NCBI GenBank assembly: GCA_027318945.1
Contig: DAHVOF010000076.1
Coordinates: 1 to 5,753 of the forward strand
Length of the DNA stretch: 5,753 bases
From: Actinomycetota bacterium
Lineage (GTDB): Bacteria; Actinomycetota; Acidimicrobiia; Acidimicrobiales; Acidimicrobiaceae
Direction of reading: 5' to 3'
The translations under genes were made by a program, and so were the position numbers. The notes under the pieces are model-generated. The model worked only from the letters and a program-made list of their open reading frames with translations. It made no database searches and was not told the origin of the DNA. This document shows positions 1 to 5,633 of the stretch, piece after piece. Every line of letters starts with the position of its first letter. The first letter of the stretch is position 1.

Positions 1-24
1 CTAATCGTGCTTTTCCGCCATAAC

Positions 25-2112
25 TCACAAGATCCCATGTGGCAGCTGGGTTGCCAGAAGTCGTACGAAGACGATATAAATAATTAGGTACATAAGCACC
101 CCAGAGATAACCGCCCTGCGCCAGCTACCGCGATCAAGAACGAAGAAATAGACCAGGATTCCCAATGGGATGGCTATTAGCAGGCCTATAAGCCAGATCC
201 CGACCAGCATCGCGATGGTCCATAGAATGATCCGAAACTCGCGGCGGTATTCTGCCCGGCTACCAACTACCACGTTCGCAACCACAACCCGTCCAGCAGT
301 GTGACCGCCTTCATTCTTGCGCAGTCCGTATGTGAACCTTTGCAGGCTGACAACGAAGTTGGAGCATAACTGAACGATCCCAAGTAAAAACGCTGCAGAG
401 GAAACCAGGATTGGGACGGTGCGAGACACCGTGGGATAGCCGATTGCGGTAACCCAGTAGACAGCGCTGCCAATCACCCACACTGCGTCAACCGTAACCT
501 CGAAATACGAGCCCGGCCTTCTGAAAAACTTCACCTCACCACCGACTGGACTGAGCCTGGACTCTACCGGCGCGCCGACGTTGACCGAACCCGCCTCTCC
601 CAGATCGGTGTTTCGCGCCTTGGAAAATCTCCTCTTCACGGCCCGGAAGAGAGGAGTGCTGAAGATACTGAGCACAACGAGCAGCAGTAGAAAGTCCGGA
701 AGGGGCTGCTTGAGAAAGCTCCATCCAGAAACCTGCTCGGTAAGGGTAAGGTTGTGCTCAAACACCGAACCCAGTAGAAAACCGATAATCGCTGCCGGCA
801 GCGAGTAACCCAGGCGAAGCATCGCCAACCCAACCACGCCGATCCCGATAAGGACGTCAAGCTGAATGAAATTGGTGGTGGCGGCCCAGGTACCCACGAT
901 TCCCAGAACTATCACGAACGGCGCCATGAGAGCGCCGCGGACTGTGGTTATCAGAGCAAGATGTCGAGCCACCGAAAGACCCAGACCACTCGCGAGAAAC
1001 CCCGTGAGCAGCAGTACAGCGGCAACAAGGTAGATGACTGGCTCATGCTGAGTAACCATTGAAGGACCAGGCGCCAACCCGAGAATCGTAAATGCGCTGA
1101 GGATGACGGCTGAACCCACGGTTCCAGGAATTCCGAGCGCAATCAAAGGAACATACGAGGCCGCCTCTTTAGCCAGATTGGAGGCCTCCGGAGCAATGAC
1201 CCCCTCCGGGACGCCAGTCCCGAACTCGTTCCGCCTTTTTGATGTGGCTCGAGCCTGGGCATAAGAGACGAAGTTAGCGGCGACGCCTCCGACGCCTGGA
1301 ATGAGACCTGCAATGAAGCCCACGATACTTGCCCTAAGAACCTGGACAGGTCGTCGAAGCACCTCTGCGACTCCGTGAAACACCTGCCCCCCGATCCTTT
1401 CTCCCATGGCTGTCGGACCCACCTCCGCAATGGCCCTGTTAGTACCATAAAGATAAAACATCCTGCCAAATGCGAAAAGGCCCAGAGCCACCGCGACAAT
1501 GTTCACCCCGTTATACAGGCTCAACTGACCGTAGCCGAATCGCTGAAGACCAGTGCTCGGATCGTACCCAACGAACGAGATCATCATCCCCCAAAGGCCA
1601 GAAAGTATGCCCTTGGTAACTGAAGCAGACTGGAGCTTGCCGATGAGAATTATTGCGAATGCGGCCAGAAGCATAAACGAGGCTGGCTTGAGAACGGTGA
1701 TTATCGCCCCCATCGCGGGGACAAAGGCGATCAAGCCGAACACCCCACATACTCCTCCAAGAGCCGTCGCCATCGCCGAGATTCCAAGAGCCTCCGCTGC
1801 TCGGTTCTTCTGAGACATGGGGTACCCATCCAAAGTGGTAGCAGCACACTCGGGAGCCCCAGGCGAATTTATGAGAATTGCCGTCGCAGAGCCACTGAAG
1901 TAGATTCCTGCATGGGCACTAACAATAAGTGCAACACCTTCGGCAACAGGAAGGTGGAAAAGAAAAGGCAGTAGCAGGGTTAGCAAAACCGCGCCCCCCA
2001 AGCCAGGTATCAATCCAACGAATGCACCAAGAAGTGCCCCGAGGAACATGAGACCGATCACAGATGGGCTAGCTAATAGAGCAAGCCCTGACGTAAGTGC
2101 TCCCACAGGCAC
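25..2112 (-). CDS. TctA-TctB fusion, tripartite tricarboxylate transporter membrane subunit
   Basis: Inner-membrane component of a TTT-family secondary transporter, which takes up organic acids such as citrate or other carboxylates with an extracytoplasmic TctC binding protein. Numbering from the GTG at 2112 (695 aa), residues ~1-490 are TctA: two halves each carry a G-L-I-P-G-x-G-G loop (33-40 and 269-276), with the family segment TTLDGYPM followed by an RAAEALGIS-like stretch near 92-112, and APEASNLAKEA then LGIPG near 307-330. A polar linker (~491-535) leads to a TctB-like module (~536-695) with about four hydrophobic segments and the typical TctB tail FVRLLATQLPHGIL. TctA alone is usually about 500 aa and TctB about 150 aa, so the length fits a full fusion. 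The frame opens at a TTG (2175) with no Shine-Dalgarno. GTG codons at 2112 and 2106 follow AAAAGGA and match where TctA proteins normally begin. No TctC gene is in view, and the substrate cannot be told. Confidence 0.93.
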   Translation of the reverse strand: MPVGALTSGLALLASPSVIGLMFLGALLGAFVGLIPGLGGAVLLTLLLPFLFHLPVAEGVALIVSAHAGIYFSGSATAILINSPGAPECAATTLDGYPMSQKNRAAEALGISAMATALGGVCGVFGLIAFVPAMGAIITVLKPASFMLLAAFAIILIGKLQSASVTKGILSGLWGMMISFVGYDPSTGLQRFGYGQLSLYNGVNIVAVALGLFAFGRMFYLYGTNRAIAEVGPTAMGERIGGQVFHGVAEVLRRPVQVLRASIVGFIAGLIPGVGGVAANFVSYAQARATSKRRNEFGTGVPEGVIAPEASNLAKEAASYVPLIALGIPGTVGSAVILSAFTILGLAPGPSMVTQHEPVIYLVAAVLLLTGFLASGLGLSVARHLALITTVRGALMAPFVIVLGIVGTWAATTNFIQLDVLIGIGVVGLAMLRLGYSLPAAIIGFLLGSVFEHNLTLTEQVSGWSFLKQPLPDFLLLLVVLSIFSTPLFRAVKRRFSKARNTDLGEAGSVNVGAPVESRLSPVGGEVKFFRRPGSYFEVTVDAVWVIGSAVYWVTAIGYPTVSRTVPILVSSAAFLLGIVQLCSNFVVSLQRFTYGLRKNEGGHTAGRVVVANVVVGSRAEYRREFRIILWTIAMLVGIWLIGLLIAIPLGILVYFFVLDRGSWRRAVISGVLMYLIIYIVFVRLLATQLPHGIL

Positions 2113-2116
2113 GCGA

Positions 2117-2123
2117 TCCTTTT
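2117..2123 (-). promoter_or_regulatory. Ribosome binding site deciding the start of the TctA-TctB gene
   Basis: On the minus strand AAAAGGA lies 4 bases before a GTG (2112-2110) and 10 bases before a second in-frame GTG (2106-2104). The upstream TTG at 2175 has only a GC-rich stretch before it, and the downstream ATG at 2049 would cut into the first membrane segment. A GTG start is therefore preferred. Which of the two is used cannot be settled from sequence. Confidence 0.5.
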
Positions 2124-2318
2124 GTAAGTTCTGGCCGACAATGGGAACCAACAGAGGCAGGCGAGCAATTTCCAACAGAAACCCGGGCGCGGCCTGTAAA
2201 GAACCGCGGCAGGCAAAACTGCCATAGGTGGAGTACTGCCTTCCCCATTTGGACCCAAGAACATTTGACCGCGTCCCGGTATAGCAAACCGAAACCGTTA
2301 CGAGACAAAGTTCATACC

Positions 2319-2346
2319 TTTATACATATATCACTTATCGCCCCAA
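2319..2346 (-). promoter_or_regulatory. Candidate sigma-70-type promoter for the TctA-TctB gene
   Basis: Read on the minus strand, TTGGGG (2346-2341) is followed after 16 bases by TATAAA (2324-2319), in the most AT-rich part of the intergenic region and about 200 bases before the GTG start. The -10 box matches five of six consensus positions and the -35 box only three, so this is a weak call based on position and composition. Confidence 0.25.
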
Positions 2347-2500
2347 CTTTCACCAATTAGCCAATCTTCAGTACGACAAGAGATACCTCAAGTTTTGTTG
2401 CTACTTAGAACCTCATAGTCTTAGCAGTGAGCCAGAAGACCGTCTCCGTCAAATTCACACTGTTCCGGGCATGTCAGAAAAGCTGCTACAAACTGACGTA

Positions 2501-2529
2501 TTGAGCAGAATGCCTGTGAAACTTAGGTT
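2501..2529 (+). promoter_or_regulatory. Weak candidate promoter for the oxidoreductase gene
   Basis: TTGAGC (2501-2506, four of six consensus -35 positions) is followed after 17 bases by TAGGTT (2524-2529, three of six -10 positions). Spacing and location, about 90 bases before the start codon, are right, but the -10 box is poor. The AT-rich patch near 2320-2335 could serve instead. Confidence 0.18.
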
Positions 2530-2548
2530 ACTCATCCCGATAACTTCA

Positions 2549-2594
2549 GACGTGTTCGACGACGGCAAGCTGAGCTAAGCTTTCATCACACGTC
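2549..2594 (+). repeat. Nested inverted repeat in the oxidoreductase leader
   Basis: Outer arms GACGTGT (2549-2555) and ACACGTC (2588-2594) are perfect complements. Inside them AAGCT (2567-2571) and AGCTT (2578-2582) form a second perfect stem with a 6-base loop. The structure ends 13 bases before the AGGAGG ribosome binding site. It may be a leader RNA fold or an operator, or chance: a 7-base match in a region this size is not rare. Confidence 0.3.
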
Positions 2595-2618
2595 AGAAGA
2601 TGACCCTAGGAGGCTTCA

Positions 2619-3023
2619 ATGGCCCAGAGTACGTTGAACGAGAGTGCACGGGCGCTGCTTGCCCAGCCAGTGTTCATTCACGTTGCAGTCGTCCGATCCG
2701 ACGGAACGCCCCATCTAACCCCAGTGTGGGTCGACACCGAAGGCGATAACGTCGTTATCAATACAGCTCTCGGACGCTCGAAGGCGAGAAACATCACCCA
2801 GGGAACCGTGGTGGCAATTTCTGCGCTCGATCCTAAGAACCCCTACCAAGCAATAGCTTTCCAAGGCACTGTGGTCGAGGTCACTGAAGAAGGGGCAGAC
2901 TCCCACATCGATTTTCTCGCCAAGAAATATCTCGGCCTTGATACCTACCCGAATCGTCAGCCTGGCGAGAAAAGGATCAAGATCTTCATGCACCCGAATA
3001 AGGTTTGGATGCAGCCAGCATAA
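2619..3023 (+). CDS. PPOX-class oxidoreductase, probably F420-dependent
   Basis: A 134-aa single-domain protein of the pyridoxamine-5'-phosphate-oxidase-like split-barrel fold. It resembles the group annotated as TIGR03618 (F420-dependent PPOX class, including the Rv1155-like proteins). These cytoplasmic, usually dimeric enzymes bind a deazaflavin or flavin and reduce small molecules; the substrate here is unknown. Characteristic stretches are residues 17-37 (PVFIHVAVVRSDGTPHLTP then VW), INTALGRSKARNI (47-59), the DPKNPY turn (71-76), FQGTVVEVTEEGADSHIDFL (81-100) and KKYLGLDTYP (102-111), and it ends near the family's usual C-terminal VW. The start is firm: AGGAGG (2608-2613) sits 5 bases before the ATG. 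Gaps of roughly 500 and 400 bases flank the gene, so it is probably transcribed alone. F420 rather than FMN use is inferred from family resemblance. Confidence 0.92.
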   Translation: MAQSTLNESARALLAQPVFIHVAVVRSDGTPHLTPVWVDTEGDNVVINTALGRSKARNITQGTVVAISALDPKNPYQAIAFQGTVVEVTEEGADSHIDFLAKKYLGLDTYPNRQPGEKRIKIFMHPNKVWMQPA

Positions 3024-3281
3024 GGTTGACCTTGTTCAAAATATTTGATGCCTATAGCCACGATCACGGCACTCAAAATACAGCATGTTTAAAATTCTTA
3101 TCCAGGAACTCTGATCGGCGACAATGGTCGGATTTCTCCTAGACGAAAAAGAGCCTTTGCCTGGAATTTTGCGGGTCGTGTGCTGTCTGACCTTGTGTCT
3201 CGACAACTTTGGCAATACCTACACGCGTCTCGTACTGACCAATCCACAACACCGACTAATCCACCTTTTCCTTTAATTTCC

Positions 3282-3297
3282 AAGGGCAGCCCCTTTT
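3282..3297 (+). terminator. Possible weak hairpin with short T tract
   Basis: AAGGG (3282-3286) and CCCTT (3291-3295) pair perfectly around a CAGC loop, and the run of Ts continues to 3297. The shape recalls a small intrinsic terminator, but the stem is only 5 base pairs, the T run is four long and partly inside the stem, and the nearest upstream gene ends about 260 bases earlier. It could equally be part of a leader structure. Confidence 0.2.
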
Positions 3298-3332
3298 GCA
3301 CTAGAATGGCCGCATCGGCCACACTTTGTGCA
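3297..3332 (+). promoter_or_regulatory. Nested palindrome upstream of the ABC operon, candidate operator or leader hairpin
   Basis: Inner arms TGGCCG (3307-3312) and CGGCCA (3316-3321) are perfect complements around CAT. Outer arms TGCAC (3297-3301) and GTGCA (3328-3332) are also perfect, separated from the inner arms by 5 and 6 unpaired bases. A TAGAAT hexamer (3302-3307), five of six matches to a -10 box, lies in the left spacer, so a protein bound here could control transcription. No good -35 lies at normal spacing; the closest, TTTCCA at 3277-3282, is 19 bases away. No T run follows on either strand, which argues against a terminator. Confidence 0.4.
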
Positions 3333-3423
3333 GAGGGTACTGGAAACTGCCTAGGTGTCAATGCTTGGTGTATTTCGCAGTACCGGCGGAGGTCGGGCAT
3401 TCTGCCCAAGAGCAAATCTGTGT

Positions 3424-3427
3424 GGAG
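3424..3427 (+). promoter_or_regulatory. Ribosome binding site deciding the ABC ATPase start
   Basis: GGAG lies 5 bases before the ATG at 3433. The frame is also open upstream with a GTG at 3355 and an ATG at 3361, but these have only a weak AGG nearby and would add 24-26 residues with no family resemblance. The 3433 start is preferred. Confidence 0.65.
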
Positions 3428-3432
3428 ATGAG

Positions 3433-4506
3433 ATGACATCAAACGAAAGCGGTGACGGCACGAAAAACAAGCCCGCAAGCAGAAGCGGTTCGACAAGCGG
3501 GCACAGCCTCGAAGTTGGCAACCGCACAGACGAAAGTCCTAAAAGGTACGCCATCGAAGTCAAGTCGCTGTCAAAGCGCTACGGTGAGATCGAGGCGGTG
3601 AAAGAAGTGTCTTTCCGGGTAGACCAAGGAGAAGTCTTCGCATTTCTTGGTCCTAATGGCGCTGGAAAGACGACAACCATCAGGATGCTATGCACCCTTT
3701 CAAAACCGACAGGCGGTACCGCTGAAGTGGACGGTTTCGACGTTTTGCGTCAGCCGAATGCCGTACGCAGACATATAGGGCTCGTCTTCCAGGAACCTAC
3801 GCTAGATCAGCAGCTGACGGCGGAGGAGAATCTCCGATTCCACGCCGTGCTGTACCGAGTCCCTCGGCACCAGGTTGAGGAGCGGATAGACCGCGTCCTC
3901 AAGCTGGTCGATCTCCAGGCTAGGCGCAAAGACCTCGTGTCGACCTTCTCTGGAGGAATGGCACGACGGCTCGAAATTGCGAGAGGCATGCTCCACACCC
4001 CGGCCATCCTCTTCCTTGACGAGCCTACGATAGGCCTGGATCCCCAAACCAGAGCTCTCATGTGGGAGGATGTTCTCCGGCTTCGCTCCGAGGAGGGGGT
4101 CACGATATTTCTGACCACGCACTACATGGATGAAGCCGAGTACGCGGATCGGATCGCGATAATCGATCATGGCAGCATCGTCGCTCTCGACTCGCCAAAC
4201 AACCTGAAGAAGATGGTGGGATCCGACACGGTGGAACTAGTAACTGCCGACAACAAGCTGGTTGGCGCCAATCTGGAACAGCATGGCTACAACATTAAAG
4301 TCGGAGAAGACAACGTGACAGTCTTCGTTGAAAACGGCGAAGAACAGGTCACGCAGATAATCGCCCATGCGCAGGTTGCTATAAGTAGTGTGCGGGTACA
4401 CCGCCCTGATCTAGACGACGTATTCCTTCATTTCACCGGACGCGAAATTCGCGAAGGGCATGCGGAACGGGCCTTCCCAATGCATTTCATGGCGTTTCGC
4501 AGGTAA
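3433..4506 (+). CDS. ABC exporter ATP-binding protein, DrrA type
   Basis: Cytoplasmic ATPase that powers an ABC-2 type exporter. Numbered from 3433 (357 aa), the nucleotide-binding domain runs from about residue 40. Walker A is GPNGAGKT (73-80), the Q-loop glutamine is 120, the signature is FSGGM (172-176, in place of LSGGQ), Walker B is ILFLDE (192-197), the D-loop GLDP is 201-204 and the switch histidine is 230. All catalytic residues are present. Residues ~260-340 match the C-terminal extension of DrrA-like ATPases, ending in DLDDVFLHFTGREIRE. The first ~38 residues are a polar Ser/Gly/Asn/Lys-rich tail not needed by the fold; no other usual start codon lies between 3433 and the domain. 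The permease gene follows after 12 bases, so the two are one operon. DrrA-like pumps export drugs, lipids or other hydrophobic compounds; the substrate here is unknown. Confidence 0.95.
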   Translation: MTSNESGDGTKNKPASRSGSTSGHSLEVGNRTDESPKRYAIEVKSLSKRYGEIEAVKEVSFRVDQGEVFAFLGPNGAGKTTTIRMLCTLSKPTGGTAEVDGFDVLRQPNAVRRHIGLVFQEPTLDQQLTAEENLRFHAVLYRVPRHQVEERIDRVLKLVDLQARRKDLVSTFSGGMARRLEIARGMLHTPAILFLDEPTIGLDPQTRALMWEDVLRLRSEEGVTIFLTTHYMDEAEYADRIAIIDHGSIVALDSPNNLKKMVGSDTVELVTADNKLVGANLEQHGYNIKVGEDNVTVFVENGEEQVTQIIAHAQVAISSVRVHRPDLDDVFLHFTGREIREGHAERAFPMHFMAFRR

Positions 4507-4518
4507 GAGGAGGCCCAT

Positions 4519-5385
4519 ATGACCACTACAAATATTTCCGCGAGGCCGGCCCGGCTTGTCGACGAACACAACTACGTGAGACACGAACTCCGTACAATAC
4601 AGATGGTCTGGCGCAGGGAGATCATACGGTTCCTTCGGGCGCGAACCAGAATACTTTCGAGTTTCGTTCAGCCGATCCTTTTCCTCTTCGTTCTCGGCTA
4701 TGGGATGACGACACTGGTGGGCACCACAGGAGGATTCGACTTCAAAAAGTTCGTCTTTCCCGGGATCGTCAGCATGGCAGTAGTTACCACAGCTATCTTT
4801 TCAGCCATATCGATCGTATGGGACCGAGAGTTCGGTTTCCTCAGAGAGATGCTCGTCGCCCCCGTCAATCGTGGTTCGCTCGTGCTCGGGAAAGCGCTGG
4901 GCGGCACGACGATCGCCACCCTTCAGGGAACGATCATGCTAGTCCTGGCTCCCTTGATCGGCGTTCACCTCACTCCGCTTCTGGTAGTGGAGGTGATACT
5001 GCTTGAAGCTTTAATGGCCTTCGGCCTCACGACGTTCGGCGTATTCGTGGCCAGCAGGATCCAAAAGATGGAAGGCTTCCAAGTGGTTATGCAGCTGGTG
5101 CTCTTCCCAATGATATTCCTTTCGGGAGCCCTCTTTCCTCTGGACGGCCTTCCGTCCTGGCTTGCCTTCATCACGAGGATCCACCCGCTCACTTACGCCG
5201 TCGATCCACTTAGACACGTCGTTTTTGCAGTGCAAAACATGCCACCAGCCGCTGCGGCCAGGTTCGCAACAGGGGTCACGATCTTCGGCCACCTCCTGCC
5301 GCTGTGGAGCGAGATCGGAATAGTCATCGCCTTCGCAATGATATTTCTCGTTCTCGCTATCTCCGGTTTCGGCAGACCCGACTAG
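4519..5385 (+). CDS. ABC-2 type permease, DrrB type
   Basis: Membrane subunit of the exporter energised by the ATPase encoded just upstream. The 288-aa length is normal for ABC-2 half-transporter permeases. Residues 1-44 are cytoplasmic and basic. About six membrane segments follow, near 45-62, 78-100, 125-148, 152-178, 188-208 and 263-284. Between the second and third lies the family's conserved cytoplasmic stretch: WDREFGFLREMLVAPV (101-116), then RGSLVLGKALGG (118-129). A second hallmark, FLSGALFPLDGLPSWL (200-214 region) followed by HPLTYAVDPLR (222-232), is typical of DrrB-like permeases. AGGAGG (4508-4513) sits 5 bases before the ATG, inside the 12-base gap after the ATPase stop, so the two genes should be cotranscribed. 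One permease gene implies a homodimer. The substrate cannot be read from the sequence. Confidence 0.94.
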   Translation: MTTTNISARPARLVDEHNYVRHELRTIQMVWRREIIRFLRARTRILSSFVQPILFLFVLGYGMTTLVGTTGGFDFKKFVFPGIVSMAVVTTAIFSAISIVWDREFGFLREMLVAPVNRGSLVLGKALGGTTIATLQGTIMLVLAPLIGVHLTPLLVVEVILLEALMAFGLTTFGVFVASRIQKMEGFQVVMQLVLFPMIFLSGALFPLDGLPSWLAFITRIHPLTYAVDPLRHVVFAVQNMPPAAAARFATGVTIFGHLLPLWSEIGIVIAFAMIFLVLAISGFGRPD

Positions 5386-5412
5386 GCGAGGATCGCGTTC
5401 TCTCAAAATTTT

Positions 5413-5440
5413 CGCCGCTACGGCGTCAGTGACAGTCACT
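5413..5440 (+). repeat. Two adjacent small inverted repeats after the permease gene
   Basis: CGCCG (5413-5417) and CGGCG (5421-5425) pair perfectly around CTA. Directly after comes AGTGAC-A-GTCACT (5428-5440), a perfect odd palindrome. They lie 28-55 bases past the permease stop, where a 3' end structure would be expected, but no plus-strand T tract follows. They may stabilise the mRNA end or bind a protein; the evidence is only symmetry and position. Confidence 0.3.
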
Positions 5441-5543
5441 TTGCGGCCGAGGATCACGCTTCCCTCTCGGGCTGGAAAAATGCGACCCGCAACTGCTCAC
5501 GAGCCATCGAAATGACTGTCAGCTAGCGTCCCAAAAACCGATC

Positions 5544-5583
5544 CAGATCCTCGCTTCCAGAAAACTGGCGCCAACCGGATCTG
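5544..5583. repeat. Two-tier inverted repeat between convergent genes
   Basis: Outer arms CAGATCC (5544-5550) and GGATCTG (5577-5583) are perfect complements. They enclose CCAG-AAAA-CTGG (5557-5568), a second perfect stem. The element sits between the permease stop and the possible minus-strand gene end, so it might be a bidirectional 3' structure. It lacks a T run on either side. Confidence 0.3.
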
Positions 5584-5595
5584 CTCGTGTAGAAA

Positions 5596-5616
5596 CAAAA
5601 AATAGGCTCACTGCCT
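5596..5616 (-). terminator. Candidate intrinsic terminator for the right-edge minus-strand gene
   Basis: On the minus strand AGGC (5616-5613) and GCCT (5607-5604) form a 4-base-pair stem around AGTGA. One A follows, then six Ts (5602-5597). It begins 17 bases after the stop of the possible gene fragment that enters from the right edge. The T tract and position fit a Rho-independent terminator, but the stem is short. Confidence 0.35.
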
Positions 5617-5633
5617 CAGACGCACAACACGCT

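Larger units (their letters stand above)
2113..2618. other. Divergent intergenic region without a convincing gene
   Basis: About 500 bases separate the minus-strand transporter gene from the plus-strand oxidoreductase gene. Short open frames on both strands here have no recognisable protein character and mostly overlap the transporter N-terminus. The stretch around 2310-2350 is AT-rich and is the likeliest promoter zone. A short perfect inverted repeat, GGCAG (2208-2212) with CTGCC (2219-2223), lies in the presumed transporter leader. No tRNA-like fold or recognisable riboswitch core was seen. Confidence 0.6.
3024..3432. other. Intergenic region, gene-poor, rich in short inverted repeats
   Basis: No protein of recognisable character is encoded here. 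Open frames exist on both strands (plus 3180-3431, minus 3098-3496), but they are rich in Cys, Arg and Ser, lack domain motifs, and the minus one overlaps the start of the ABC gene. The second half holds several perfect short stems (3282-3295, 3297-3332, 3395-3407) described separately. No clear terminator follows the oxidoreductase stop; the AAGG/CCTT pair at 3022-3033 is too weak to call. Confidence 0.55.
5386..5633. other. Intergenic region after the ABC operon with several inverted repeats
   Basis: No credible gene is seen. The region holds a CGCCG/CGGCG stem (5413-5425), a 13-base perfect odd palindrome (5428-5440), three copies of an 8-base word in both orientations and a larger stem at 5544-5583. 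None is followed by a clear T run on the plus strand, so I cannot name the operon terminator with confidence. Confidence 0.5.

Noticed and set aside
1143..1499. 118-codon minus-strand frame inside the transporter gene
   Set aside because: It is the same strand in another frame of a well-supported TctA domain, so it is a shadow.
2097..2360. 87-codon plus-strand open frame in the divergent region
   Set aside because: It overlaps the transporter N-terminus in antisense and runs through the AT-rich promoter zone. No protein character or ribosome binding site is evident.
3022..3033. AAGGTTGACCTT palindrome at the oxidoreductase stop as a terminator
   Set aside because: At most four base pairs with a usable loop and no T tract following; it overlaps the stop codon and is likely chance.
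3180..3431. 83-codon plus-strand open frame in the same gap
   Set aside because: Composition is unlike a folded protein, no family is recognisable, and it spans the inverted-repeat cluster that better explains the region.
3098..3496. 132-codon minus-strand open frame across the gap before the ABC gene
   Set aside because: It overlaps the true start of the ABC ATPase, is rich in Cys, Arg and Ser with no domain motif, and shows no convincing ribosome binding site.
5011..5457. 148-codon minus-strand open frame opposite the permease gene
   Set aside because: It is antisense to a clear ABC-2 permease for most of its length. Its charged sequence is the usual shadow of a hydrophobic gene.
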